From: Streptomyces antarcticus
Lineage (GTDB): Bacteria > Actinomycetota > Actinomycetes > Streptomycetales > Streptomycetaceae
NCBI RefSeq assembly: GCF_026627255.1
Contig: NZ_JAPNLM010000017.1
Coordinates: forward strand, 62,001 to 126,000
Reading direction: 5' to 3'
Length of the DNA: 64,000 bases
Below, piece by piece: positions 45,832 to 54,620 of the stretch. The notes below the pieces were generated by a model. That model saw only the letters and a program-made list of their open reading frames with translations, ran no database searches and was not told the origin of the DNA. The translations under genes and the position numbers were made by a program. How positions within the stretch are numbered: position 1 is the first letter of the stretch; each line of letters starts with the position of its first letter.

Positions 45832-47529
45832 ATGACGTCCACGGTGCCCACCACCGCCGTCCCGCACAGCGACGGACAGCCGCCGATCACCATGTTCGGC
45901 CCGGACTTCCCGTACGCGTACGACGACTTCCTCGCCCACCCGGCGGGCCTGGGCCAGCTCCCGGCCACGGAGCTCGGCACCGAGGTCGCCGTGATCGGCG
46001 GCGGGCTCTCCGGCATCATCTCGGCCTACGAGCTGATGAAGATGGGCCTCAAGCCCGTCGTCTACGAGGCCGACCAGATCGGCGGCCGGCTGCGGACCGT
46101 CGGCTTCGAGGGCGCCGGCACCGAGGGGCTGACCGCGGAGATGGGCGCCATGCGCTTCCCGCCGTCCTCCACGGCCCTGCAGCACTACATCGACCTCGTC
46201 GGCCTGGTCACCGAGCCCTTCCCGAACCCGCTGTCCGAGGCCACCCCGTCGACGGTCGTGGACCTCAAGGGCGAGTCCCACTACGCCGAGACCATCGCCG
46301 ACCTCCCGCAGGTCTACCGCGACGTCGCCGCCGCGTGGAACGACTGCCTCGACGAGGGCGCCGACTTCTCCGACATGAACACCGCGATGCGCGAGCGGGA
46401 CGTCCCGCGCATCCGCGAGATCTGGGCCAAGCTCGTCGAGAAGCTCGACGACGAGACCTTCTACGGGTTCCTCTGCAAGTCCGAGGCCTTCCAGTCGTTC
46501 CGCAAGCGCGAGATCTTCGGCCAGGTCGGCTTCGGCACCGGCGGCTGGGACACCGACTTCCCGAACTCCATCCTGGAGATCCTGCGCGTCGTCTACACCG
46601 AGGCCGACGACCACCACCGCGGCATCGTGGGCGGCTCGCAGCAGCTCCCGCTGCGCCTGTGGGAGCGCGAGCCCGAGAAGATCGTCCACTGGGCCCAGGG
46701 CACCTCGCTGTCCTCCCTGCACGGCGGTACCCCGCGCCCGGCGGTCACCCGCCTGCACCGCACGGCCGGCAACCGCATCACGGTCACCGACTCCTCCGGC
46801 GACATCCGCACCTACCGCGCCGCGATCTTCACGGCCCAGTCGTGGATGCTCCTGTCGAAGATCGAGTGCGACGACACGCTGTTCCCGATCGACCACTGGA
46901 CGGCGATCGAGCGCACCCACTACATGGAGTCGTCGAAGCTGTTCGTGCCGGTGGACCGGCCGTTCTGGCTGGACAAGGACGAGGTTACGGGCCGCGACGT
47001 CATGTCGATGACCCTCACCGACCGGATGACGCGCGGCACCTACCTGCTGGACAACGGCCCGGACAAGCCCGCCGTCATCTGCCTCTCGTACACGTGGTGC
47101 GACGACAGCCTGAAGTGGCTGCCGCTGTCCGCGAACGAGCGGATGGAGGTCATGCTGAAGTCCCTGGGCGAGATCTACCCGAACGTCGACATCCGCCGCC
47201 ACGTCATCGGCAATCCGGTCACCGTGTCCTGGGAGAACGAGCCCTACTTCATGGGCGCGTTCAAGGCCAACCTGCCGGGTCACTACCGCTACCAGCGGCG
47301 CCTGTTCACCCACTTCATGCAGGACCGCCTCCCCGAGGACAAGCGCGGCATCTTCCTCGCGGGCGACGACATCTCCTGGACGGCCGGCTGGGCCGAGGGC
47401 GCGGTCCAGACGGCACTGAACGCGGTCTGGGGCGTCATGCACCACCTCGGCGGCTCCACGGACGCCTCCAACCCGGGCCCGGGCGACCGCTACGACGACA
47501 TCGCGCCGGTAGAGCTCCCCGAGGACTGA
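45832..47529 (+). CDS. flavin monoamine oxidase, IaaM/tryptophan 2-monooxygenase-like
   Basis: The 565-residue protein has an FAD-binding Rossmann motif VAVIGGGLSGIISAYELMKMG (about residues 50-70) with YEADQIGGRLRT behind it. The C-terminal FAD signature is GDDISWTAGWAEGAVQTALNAVW. The segments GAMRFPPSSTALQHYIDLVGL, VGFGTGGWDTDFPNS and HYMESSKLFVPVDRPFW match the L-amino-acid 2-monooxygenase group (IaaM, phenylalanine and lysine monooxygenases) better than polyamine oxidases. These turn an amino acid into the shortened amide plus CO2. Together with the amidase before it and the amino acid permease upstream, it suggests an aromatic or basic amino acid degradation pathway. The substrate is not settled by sequence. 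Confidence 0.88.
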   Translation: MTSTVPTTAVPHSDGQPPITMFGPDFPYAYDDFLAHPAGLGQLPATELGTEVAVIGGGLSGIISAYELMKMGLKPVVYEADQIGGRLRTVGFEGAGTEGLTAEMGAMRFPPSSTALQHYIDLVGLVTEPFPNPLSEATPSTVVDLKGESHYAETIADLPQVYRDVAAAWNDCLDEGADFSDMNTAMRERDVPRIREIWAKLVEKLDDETFYGFLCKSEAFQSFRKREIFGQVGFGTGGWDTDFPNSILEILRVVYTEADDHHRGIVGGSQQLPLRLWEREPEKIVHWAQGTSLSSLHGGTPRPAVTRLHRTAGNRITVTDSSGDIRTYRAAIFTAQSWMLLSKIECDDTLFPIDHWTAIERTHYMESSKLFVPVDRPFWLDKDEVTGRDVMSMTLTDRMTRGTYLLDNGPDKPAVICLSYTWCDDSLKWLPLSANERMEVMLKSLGEIYPNVDIRRHVIGNPVTVSWENEPYFMGAFKANLPGHYRYQRRLFTHFMQDRLPEDKRGIFLAGDDISWTAGWAEGAVQTALNAVWGVMHHLGGSTDASNPGPGDRYDDIAPVELPED

Positions 47530-47536
47530 CCCCGCC

Positions 47537-47598
47537 GGGATCGGCTTCCGTCGATCCGCTTCCGCCCGGATCGGCTCCCGCCCAGATCCGCTCCCGCA
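47537..47598 (+). repeat. four imperfect tandem repeats after the monooxygenase gene
   Basis: Units of about 15-17 bases of the form GGATCGGCTTCCGCC (second and fourth with GATCCGCT) follow each other directly after the stop codon. They do not form a good hairpin and their role is unknown. Confidence 0.6.
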
Positions 47599-47622
47599 CC
47601 CCGCGGGCGCTCCCCGCAGGCC

Positions 47623-47660
47623 ACGGGCCGTCACCGCGCACGAACGCGGTGGCGGCCCGT
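47623..47660. terminator. hairpin terminator between convergent genes
   Basis: A 16-bp stem with a single mismatch (47623-47638 with 47645-47660) and loop CACGAA lies between the monooxygenase and the DUF5995 gene and can serve both strands. Confidence 0.75.
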
Positions 47661-47732
47661 TCCCATGCCTCGTGCGGCCCGGCTCCCGGCCCCCGGCCCA
47701 GCCCCCCCGGCTTCCGGCCCGGCCCGCCACGG

Positions 47733-48428
47733 TCAGCGGCTGCCGAGCAGGGCCGTACGGCCCGGATGCCCGGCGCCGAGGCACGTCGCCGGTACGGGGG
47801 TCAGCAGGCAGCGTCCGACCAGGCCGACGCCCGCGTCCAGGGACTCGCGGAACTCCTCCGCCATGTCGGGGGTGCGGCGCAGGGTCCACAGGAGGCGGGC
47901 CGCCGCCCAGGCGCCCGCGCGGGCCCGGTCCAGGCTCCAGGAGCCGACCAGGTGGGTCAGCGGGTCGGCGATCTCCAGGAGGTCCGGGCCCGGCATCAGC
48001 TCCTCGCGGATGTGCTCCTCCAGCGCCACCAGGGTGTCGCCGACCTGGTCGAAGTCCGCCTCCAGGGCGGCCGGTTCGCAGTCCAGCGCGCGGCAGGTCG
48101 ACACCACGGCCACCGCCAGGTCGTAGCCGATGTGCGCGTTGATCCCGGCGAGGGCGTGCTGGAGCGGGCGGACGCCGGGGTGGCGCCGCTGCTGGAGCAG
48201 CGGGCGCCAGCAGGCCGGCGCCCGGTCCGCCTCCACGGCCGCCAGGTACCGCTCGGCGAACCGCACGCTGAGGGTCTGCGCCCGCCGGGGCGCGGGGAAC
48301 TCCCCGCGCGCGATGCGCCGGTGCAGGGTCTCCGTCACCGTCAGGTAGACCCGATTGAAGACGGCGACACCGTCCTGCGGCGGGAGCCGCTCGTCCAGGG
48401 CGCGCATCCGCGCCAGCACCGCTTCCAT
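47733..48428 (-). CDS. DUF5995-type protein of unknown function
   Basis: The 231-residue, mostly helical protein starts at ATG 48428 (MEAVLARMRALDERLPPQDGVAVFNRVYLTVT). It contains the HALAGINAHIGYDLAVAVV segment with spaced His residues and a further basic/acidic helical part, a pattern of the DUF5995 family. No enzyme motif is recognised. It lies alone on the minus strand between the monooxygenase and the NCS2 permease, with a promoter gap of only 75 bases. Confidence 0.8.
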   Translation of the reverse strand: MEAVLARMRALDERLPPQDGVAVFNRVYLTVTETLHRRIARGEFPAPRRAQTLSVRFAERYLAAVEADRAPACWRPLLQQRRHPGVRPLQHALAGINAHIGYDLAVAVVSTCRALDCEPAALEADFDQVGDTLVALEEHIREELMPGPDLLEIADPLTHLVGSWSLDRARAGAWAAARLLWTLRRTPDMAEEFRESLDAGVGLVGRCLLTPVPATCLGAGHPGRTALLGSR

Positions 48429-48504
48429 GGGAGGCAGGTTCGCAGGCGCCGGGCCGGATGCGGGGAACTTGGCCGTGCGCTTCGCCGGTTCGGGCGAAAA
48501 CGCG

Positions 48505-49971
48505 TCAACGCGGCTTGTCCGGGCCGCCCCCGCGGCCCGCGCCGCCGCCGTCGCGGTCGCCGTTCCGTCCGTCCCGCTCGTCCCGCCCGTTCCGTCCGTC
48601 CCCGTCGTCGTAAGCGGAGGTGCCGGCGTCGAGCAGCGGCTCCTGCCCCTTGAGGTGCGCGGGGGCGAAGTACCGGAGCGTGTGGTAACCCCCGACCACC
48701 ACGATCGTGCCGAGCGCGATGCCGCCGAGCTCGAAGGCGTCGGTGATCCGGAGCTGGACCCCGCCGATGCCGATGATGATGCCCGCCGCGGCCGGCACCA
48801 GGTTCAGCGGATTGCGCAGGTCCACCCGGCCGTTCAGCCAGATCTGGGCGCCGAGCAGGCCGATCATGCCGTACAGGATGACGGTGATGCCGCCGAGCAC
48901 CCCGCCCGGGATCGCGGCGACGACCGCGCCGAACTTCGGGCACAAGCCGAAGAGCAGGGCGAAGCCGGCCGCCGCCCAGTACGCCGCAGTGGAGTAGACG
49001 CGGGTGGCCGCCATGACGCCGATGTTCTCGGAGTACGTGGTGTTCGGCGGGCCGCCGACCGCCGTCGAGAGCATGGACGCGGCGCCGTCCGCGGCGATGG
49101 CGGTGCCGAGCTGGTCGTCGAGCGGGTCGCCCGTCATCTCGCCGACGGCCTTGATGTGCCCGGCGTTCTCGGCGATCAGCGCGATCACCACGGGCAGCGC
49201 GATCAGGATGGCCGACCACTCGAAGGCCGGGGCGTGGAAGCCGGGCAGCCCGATCCAGTCGGCCTTGCCGACCCCGGACAGGTCCAGACGCCAGTGGTCC
49301 ACGGCCTCGCCGCCGCCGACCGGCGAGTGGATCTTCCCGAAGGCGAGGTCGAAGACCCAGGAGATCGCGTAGCCGAAGACCAGCCCGAGGAAGATCGCGA
49401 TGCGCGACCAGAACCCCGGCAGGCAGACCACGGCCAGCCCGGTGAACGCCATGACCAGCAGCGCCGTCCACTGGTCCTGCGGCCAGTACGTCGAGGCCGT
49501 GACCGGCGCGAGGTTGAATCCGATCAGCATCACGACCGCACCGGTCACCACCGGCGGCATCGTCGCGTGGATGACGCGCGCGCCGAAGTGCCGTACCGCG
49601 AGCCCGGCGAGGAAGAGGGCGACCCCGACGACGAAGACCGCGCCGGTGACCACCGCACTGTCCCCGCCGCCCGCCCTGATCGCCGCGGCGACCCCGACGA
49701 AGGCCAGGGAGCAGCCCAGGTACGAGGGGACCCGCCCGCGCGTGGCGAGCAGGAAGACGGCCGTCGCGACGCCGGACATCATGATGGCGAGGTTGGGGTC
49801 CAGGCCCATCAGGACCGGGGCGACGAAGCTCGCGCCGAACATCGCCACCACGTGCTGGGCGCCCAGTCCGGCGGTACGCGGCCACGACAGCCGCTCGTCC
49901 GGCCGGACCACCGCGCCCGGGGCGGGGGTCCGCCCGTCTCCGTGCAGGGTCCAGCCCACGCCGAGGCCCAT
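48505..49971 (-). CDS. NCS2-family nucleobase (uracil/xanthine) permease
   Basis: The 488-residue permease has 14 predicted transmembrane helices and the NCS2 markers: GLGAQHVVAMFGASFVAPVLMG in helix 1, an acidic residue in LIAENAGHIKAVGEMTG and the substrate motif GGPPNTTYSENIG. It imports uracil, xanthine or a related base with protons. The C-terminus is a hydrophilic tail of repeated RNGRDERDGRNGDRDGG, coded by a repetitive CCGTCC tract (about 48,555-48,610). ATG 49971 (MGLGVGWTLHGDG) is chosen; the frame is open further upstream without membrane segments. Confidence 0.9.
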   Translation of the reverse strand: MGLGVGWTLHGDGRTPAPGAVVRPDERLSWPRTAGLGAQHVVAMFGASFVAPVLMGLDPNLAIMMSGVATAVFLLATRGRVPSYLGCSLAFVGVAAAIRAGGGDSAVVTGAVFVVGVALFLAGLAVRHFGARVIHATMPPVVTGAVVMLIGFNLAPVTASTYWPQDQWTALLVMAFTGLAVVCLPGFWSRIAIFLGLVFGYAISWVFDLAFGKIHSPVGGGEAVDHWRLDLSGVGKADWIGLPGFHAPAFEWSAILIALPVVIALIAENAGHIKAVGEMTGDPLDDQLGTAIAADGAASMLSTAVGGPPNTTYSENIGVMAATRVYSTAAYWAAAGFALLFGLCPKFGAVVAAIPGGVLGGITVILYGMIGLLGAQIWLNGRVDLRNPLNLVPAAAGIIIGIGGVQLRITDAFELGGIALGTIVVVGGYHTLRYFAPAHLKGQEPLLDAGTSAYDDGDGRNGRDERDGRNGDRDGGGAGRGGGPDKPR

Positions 49972-50088
49972 GATCCACCACTTCCGTTTCCGCCGGCCGG
50001 TCGAGCGTCCATGCCGTGGGGCCCCGCCGCCGGAACGGCGCCCCACCGGCGCCGCGTCGACAAGAGGGCCTCGGCGGCCAGCGATATG

Positions 50089-51312
50089 TTACGGCCGGAT
50101 ATCCACAGGTTCGCCCCGCTCGTCCCGGTCGCCCCGCACGGCTCCGTCCGCCGCCGGCTTAGGCCGCAGTACGGCGGCCCCCGCGATCAGCGCGAACGCC
50201 AGCAGGGTGACCAGCCCGAAGGAGACCACCAGCGAGGTGGCGTCCGCCACGGCGCCGATGGCGGACGGCGCGATCAGCCCCGAGGTGTACGTGATCGTCG
50301 CGACACCGGCGATGGCCTGCGCCGGGGCGGGCCCGCTGCGCGCCGCCGCCGCGAAGGCCAGCGGCACCACCACCGCGATGCCGAGCCCGATCAGCCCGAA
50401 GCCGGCCAGGGCCGCCGCAGGATGCCGGACGAGGACCACGAGCAGTCCGCCCGCGGTGGCCAGCGCCCCGCCCACCCGGACGGTGCGCACCGGCCCGAAC
50501 CGGTCCACCACGCGGTCCCCGACGAGCCGGGCGACGGTCATGGTGAGCGCGAAGGCGGTGGTGGAGGCCGCGGCCAGCCCCGCGTCCGTGTGCAGCACGT
50601 CCCGCAGGTACACCGCCGACCAGTCCAGGCTCGCGCCCTCCGCGAAGACCGCGCAGAATCCGACGGCGCCGATCAGCAGCGCGGACTTCGGCGGCAGCGC
50701 GAAGTGCGGCGGCGCCGCGGCCTCCTGATCGCTCCTCAGGTCCAGCACGCCCTGTACGGCCACCAGCCCGGCCGCGGTCAGCGCGACCGCGGCGATCAGG
50801 TGGTGCAGCCGTGCGTCCGCGCCGGTGTGCGCGGCGACCGTACCGGCGGCGGACCCGAAGAGGGCGCCCAGGCTCCACATGCCGTGCAGCGAGGACATGA
50901 TCGAGCGGCCGAGCCGGTTCTCGGTCTCCACGCCCAGCGCGTTCATCGCCACGTCCGACATGCCCGAGGTGGCCCCGTAGACGAAGAGCGCGAAGCAGAG
51001 GGTCGGCAGGTTCGGGGCGAGGCTCGGGAGGATCAGGGACAGGGTCCACATCGCCAGCAGCGCCCGCAGTGCGGCGCGGGCCCCGAAGCGGTGGTTGATC
51101 CGTCCGGCCAGGGGCATCGCCAGTGCAGCGCCGAGGGCGGGGAAGGCGAGCGCCAGACCCAGGGTGCCCGCGCTGAGCTGGGCGTGGTCCTGGATCCAGG
51201 GGATGCGGGTGGCGAACGAGCCGGTCACGGCCCCGTGGGCGCAGAACACGGCGGCGATGGCGAAGCGGGCGTGGCGCAGGCGCGCCGGGCTGAGGTCGGT
51301 TTCCCCGGTCAT
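50089..51312 (-). CDS. MFS transporter, YbjJ/FucP-type
   Basis: The 407-residue protein has 12 predicted transmembrane helices with the MFS pattern GxxADRxGR degenerated to GRINHRFGARAALR between helices 2 and 3. SGLIAPSAIGAVADATS lies near helix 11. The class is close to small sugar/drug transporters such as YbjJ. Its ATG (51312) is 55 bases from the start of a ROK regulator on the other strand, with a perfect palindrome in between. A regulator-transporter pair controlled from one operator is likely. The substrate is unknown. Confidence 0.9.
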   Translation of the reverse strand: MTGETDLSPARLRHARFAIAAVFCAHGAVTGSFATRIPWIQDHAQLSAGTLGLALAFPALGAALAMPLAGRINHRFGARAALRALLAMWTLSLILPSLAPNLPTLCFALFVYGATSGMSDVAMNALGVETENRLGRSIMSSLHGMWSLGALFGSAAGTVAAHTGADARLHHLIAAVALTAAGLVAVQGVLDLRSDQEAAAPPHFALPPKSALLIGAVGFCAVFAEGASLDWSAVYLRDVLHTDAGLAAASTTAFALTMTVARLVGDRVVDRFGPVRTVRVGGALATAGGLLVVLVRHPAAALAGFGLIGLGIAVVVPLAFAAAARSGPAPAQAIAGVATITYTSGLIAPSAIGAVADATSLVVSFGLVTLLAFALIAGAAVLRPKPAADGAVRGDRDERGEPVDIRP

Positions 51313-51322
51313 GGCCGATAAA

Positions 51323-51345
51323 CTATCAGGGACCCTGCCTGATAG
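51323..51345. promoter_or_regulatory. palindromic operator between MFS and ROK genes
   Basis: CTATCAGG (51323-51330) is exactly inverted as CCTGATAG (51338-51345) around GACCCTG. It lies between two divergent starts (51312 minus, 51368 plus) where both promoters must overlap it. It is the natural binding site for the ROK regulator. Confidence 0.75.
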
Positions 51346-51367
51346 ATAAGGGCCTCTCCTCCCTAGG

Positions 51368-52567
51368 ATGGGCGCCGTGACTCCTGCCTCCGCCCCGGTA
51401 CCGACCTCCGCTCCGGCTGAGACCCCGGCCGCGACCTCCGCTCCGGTCCCGACCCCCGCATCACCGAGCACGGCGCGCGCCATCAACGACCGCCTGGCCC
51501 TGCGACTCCTCCAGGATGCCGGGCCCCTGACGGCCAACCAGCTCAAGACCCGGACCGGACTCTCCCGCCCCTCGGTCGCCGACCTCGTCGAGCGCCTCAC
51601 CGGAGCCGGCCTCATCGAGGTCGCCGGGGAGTCCGGCGAACAGCGCCGCGGCCCCAACGCCAAGCTGTACGGGATCGTCGCCCACCGCGCCCACCTCGCC
51701 GCCCTCGACGTGCGCACGGACAGCGTCACCGCCGTGATCACCGACCTGCTCGGCCACCCCCTGGCCGAGGCCGCCCTGCCCGTCGGCGCACCCGGGGACG
51801 CCGTCGAGGCCCTGCTGCGCACCGCCCGCGACGCCGGGGCCGCGGACCTGCACACCGTCGTCATCGGCGCCCCCGGCCTCGTCGCCCCGGCCACCGGAGA
51901 ACTCCGCGACTCCAGCGGCCTGCCCGCCTGGCACCGGGACCTGGTGGCGGCCCTTCAGCGGAGCCTGCCCGCCGTGGTGGTCGTGGAGAACGAGACGAAC
52001 CTGGCCGCCCTCGCCGAGCAGCGCCTCGGCGCCGCCCGCGACCTGGACTCCTTCGTCCTGCTGTGGCTCGGCGCGGGCGTCGGAGCGGCCGTGGTCCTGG
52101 ACGGCCGGCTGCGCCGGGGCGCCTCCGGCGGGGCGGGGGAGATCGGCTTCCTCCCCGTACCCGGCACCGGCGGCCTGCCCTCCGCCACCGACTGCGGCGG
52201 CGGCTTCCACGCCCTGGCGGGCCGGGACGCGGTCACCGGGCTCGCCCGCGCGCACGGCTTCCGCGGCCCGGCGGAGGAGGCGGTCGCCGGGGTCGCCGGG
52301 GAGCCGTTCCTCGACGCCCTGGCCGAACGGCTGGCCCTGGGCGCGGCCGCGGTCGTCGCGGTCCTGGACCCGGGCTGCGTGGTGCTGGGCGGCGAACTGG
52401 GTCTCGCGGGCGGCCCGCCCCTGGCGGCCAGGGTGGCCCGCCGCCTCGCGACGCTGACCCCTCTCCCGACGGAGGTCCGCGCCACGTCCCTGGGCGGCCC
52501 GGCGGTCCTGGCGGGGGCCAGGCTGGCGGCGCGGGAGGCGGCCCAGGACGTGCTGTTCGGAGGGTAG
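51368..52567 (+). CDS. ROK-family transcriptional regulator
   Basis: The 399-residue protein has a Pro/Ala/Thr-rich start, a winged helix-turn-helix (LTANQLKTRTGLSRPSVADLVERLTGAGLIEVAG, about residues 54-88) and a ROK domain (about 110-395). The sugar-kinase aspartate expected in the xNDxNxxA motif is replaced: it reads VENETNLAALAE. The CxCGxxGCxE zinc motif is degenerate (SATDCGGGFHALAG), keeping one cysteine. It is thus a non-kinase repressor that probably senses a sugar. ATG 51368 or GTG 51377 are both possible starts. It is divergent from an MFS transporter. Confidence 0.9.
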   Translation: MGAVTPASAPVPTSAPAETPAATSAPVPTPASPSTARAINDRLALRLLQDAGPLTANQLKTRTGLSRPSVADLVERLTGAGLIEVAGESGEQRRGPNAKLYGIVAHRAHLAALDVRTDSVTAVITDLLGHPLAEAALPVGAPGDAVEALLRTARDAGAADLHTVVIGAPGLVAPATGELRDSSGLPAWHRDLVAALQRSLPAVVVVENETNLAALAEQRLGAARDLDSFVLLWLGAGVGAAVVLDGRLRRGASGGAGEIGFLPVPGTGGLPSATDCGGGFHALAGRDAVTGLARAHGFRGPAEEAVAGVAGEPFLDALAERLALGAAAVVAVLDPGCVVLGGELGLAGGPPLAARVARRLATLTPLPTEVRATSLGGPAVLAGARLAAREAAQDVLFGG

Positions 52568-52669
52568 GAGGCGGCCGCGCCGTGTTCCTGCTTCCAGGTG
52601 GTCGCAGGTGCCGGGTCCTCCCGGCCGCGGTACGGGTACGACCGGGCCGCCGCCGACGCGCTGTAGGGC

Positions 52670-52700
52670 CGCGGGTCCCGCGGGACCCGCGGGACCCGCG
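52670..52700. terminator. G+C-rich palindrome and repeat between ROK and SDR genes
   Basis: A 22-bp perfect palindrome (52670-52691) is followed by a further copy of GGACCCGCG. It lies between the convergent ROK (plus) and oxidoreductase (minus) genes, in 260 bases without coding sense, and is the likely terminator for one or both. Confidence 0.55.
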
Positions 52701-52830
52701 AGGGGCGCGAGGGGCGGCAGCGCCGCGAGTGCCGCCCCGGGGCGGACGGCCCGTCCGGCCAGTCCCGCCCCGCCCCGTCCCGGCCCGCCCCGTCCGGGCC
52801 GGGCGCCGCCCGCGCTCCGCCGGCCGCGCC

Positions 52831-53571
52831 CTACGCCTCCCGTTCCCGCAGGTACTCCGCGAACGTCATCCGCCCCACCGCGTGCCCCGGCGCCAGGTTG
52901 CCGCCCCGGCGGAAGCCCGCGTACGCCTTGCCCGCCAGCGGGAGCGGGACGACCGGGCGGCGGCTGCCCGTCGCGGCCAGGTAGGCGCGGCCCAGCTCCG
53001 GCAGGGTGCGGACCTCCGGGCCGCCCATGTCCGGGACGCGGCCCGAGGGGGTCGTCGCGGCCAGTTCCGCCAGCCGGTCCGCGACCTCGCCGACCGCGAT
53101 CGGCTGCACCCGTACGCCCTTCGGCAGGGGCACCACCGGCAGCCTGGCCGCCGCGCCGACCAGCCGTGCGACCAGATCGTGGAACTGCGTGGCGCGCAGG
53201 ATCGTGAAGCCCAGCCCGGACTCCTCCACGAGCCGTTCCACCCTCAGCTTCGTCCGGTAGTAGCCGAACGGGACCGCGTCCACCCCGACGATGGAGACGT
53301 AGACGAGGTTCCGGACCGTCCCCGCCCGCCGGGCGGCGGCGATCAGGTGTCCGGCGCCGCGCTCGTCTCCCCCGCGCGGGGCGCTGGCGCAGTGCACGAC
53401 CACCTCCGCTCCCGCCACGGCCGCGTCCAGCCCGCCGCCGTCCCGCAGGTCGACGGGGTGCTCCGGCGAGCGGCGGCTCAGGACCCGGACCTCGTGCCCC
53501 CGGTCCCGCAGCCGCGCCACGACGAGGGAGCCCAGGTTTCCCGTGCCCCCGGTGACGAGGATGGTGCTCAT
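52831..53571 (-). CDS. NmrA-like NAD(P)-binding oxidoreductase/epimerase
   Basis: The 246-residue protein starts at ATG 53571. It has the Rossmann motif ILVTGGTGNLGSLVVARL (about residues 4-21), the VVHCASAPRGG segment, and a YYRTKLRVE motif equivalent to the YxxxK-type region of NmrA-like atypical SDRs. It lacks the classic Ser-Tyr-Lys triad in full. It lies 57 bases after an ECF41-type sigma factor on the same strand; in that sigma group the neighbouring oxidoreductase gene is usually the target promoter. Confidence 0.9.
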   Translation of the reverse strand: MSTILVTGGTGNLGSLVVARLRDRGHEVRVLSRRSPEHPVDLRDGGGLDAAVAGAEVVVHCASAPRGGDERGAGHLIAAARRAGTVRNLVYVSIVGVDAVPFGYYRTKLRVERLVEESGLGFTILRATQFHDLVARLVGAAARLPVVPLPKGVRVQPIAVGEVADRLAELAATTPSGRVPDMGGPEVRTLPELGRAYLAATGSRRPVVPLPLAGKAYAGFRRGGNLAPGHAVGRMTFAEYLREREA

Positions 53572-53627
53572 GGCGTCCGCCTTTCCGATCCGGTGTGGTG
53601 CGGTCACCAGCGGAGACCGGACGCGGC

Positions 53628-54515
53628 TCAGGAACGTGACAGCTGGCGCAGCAGATACTCCAACTTCTCCGGATTCACCACCGTGCGCATGTCGCTGACC
53701 AGCCCGTTCTCGAACTCCACCACGAGCACCGCCGCCTCGCCGAACAGCAGCGCCGGCGATCCGTTCACCTCCACCACCCGGACCGGCGCGCCCGCCACGT
53801 ACTTCTCCAGCGCGCCCCGCAGGAACCGGGCCACGTTGGTCCGGCCCAGGACCGGCCGCCGCGCCGCGTTGACCACGCCGCCGCCGTCCGAGACGTACCG
53901 CGCGTCGGCCGTCAGCAGGCCCTCCAGCCGGGCCAGGTCCCCGCCGCGCGCCGCCGTCATGAAGGTCTCGACGAGCCGCCGCCACTGCTGCGGATCCGGC
54001 TGGAAGCGGCGCTCCGCCGGGGCTCCCACCCGTGCCGTCGCCCGCCGGTAGACCTGGCGGCAGTTGGCCTCGGAGAGGTCCAGCAGGCCGGCGATCTCCC
54101 GGTGGCCGTACGCGAAGGCCTCGCGCAGCACGTACACGGCCCGTTCCACCGGGGTCAGCCGCTCCAGCAGCACCAGCAGGGCGACGGACACGCCGTCCCG
54201 CTGCTCCGCCGACTCCAGCGGCCCCAGCGCGCCGCCCGAGGTGAGGACCGGCTCCGGCAGCCAGGGGCCGACGTACGCCTCGCGCCGCACCCGCGCCGAG
54301 TCGAGGTGGTTCAGGCACAGCCGGGTGACGGTCTTGGCGAGCCAGGCCCCCGGGTACGCGACGTCCGCGCGGTCGGCGGCGGTCCAGCGCAGGTAGGCGT
54401 CCTGGACCATGTCCTCGGCCTCCGCGGCGGAGCCGAGCATGCGGTAGGCGATGCCGAACATCCGGGGCCGGTGCTCCTGGAAGTCCGCGGCGGACGCGGC
54501 GACGTGGTCGTTCAC
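53628..54515 (-). CDS. ECF41-type (SigJ-like) sigma factor
   Basis: The 295-residue protein has sigma-2 (FGIAYRMLGSAAEAEDMVQDAYLRW) and sigma-4 (about residues 115-170, with YGHREIAGLLDLSEANCRQVYRRA) domains. A C-terminal SnoaL-like extension (about 180-295) follows. The ECF41 markers WLPEP (between the sigma domains), DGGG and NPEKL (in the extension) are all present; in this group the extension itself controls activity instead of a separate anti-sigma factor. The GTG 54515 start is used. The adjacent oxidoreductase is the expected target. A terminator separates it from the chitinase upstream. Confidence 0.94.
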   Translation of the reverse strand: MNDHVAASAADFQEHRPRMFGIAYRMLGSAAEAEDMVQDAYLRWTAADRADVAYPGAWLAKTVTRLCLNHLDSARVRREAYVGPWLPEPVLTSGGALGPLESAEQRDGVSVALLVLLERLTPVERAVYVLREAFAYGHREIAGLLDLSEANCRQVYRRATARVGAPAERRFQPDPQQWRRLVETFMTAARGGDLARLEGLLTADARYVSDGGGVVNAARRPVLGRTNVARFLRGALEKYVAGAPVRVVEVNGSPALLFGEAAVLVVEFENGLVSDMRTVVNPEKLEYLLRQLSRS

Positions 54516-54555
54516 GTCCGGCAGCCTACGAGGGGCCGCGGCCGGCGGAACGCGC

Positions 54556-54589
54556 GAGGACCCGGTGGCCGCCGGGCCACCGGGTCCTC
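54556..54589 (-). terminator. hairpin terminator after the chitinase gene
   Basis: A perfect 15-bp stem (54556-54570 with 54575-54589) with a GCCG loop lies 30 bases past the chitinase stop on the minus strand and before the sigma factor GTG. Confidence 0.8.
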
Positions 54590-54620
54590 ACATCAGGTTC
54601 GAGCCGTCACCCGGGGGTGG

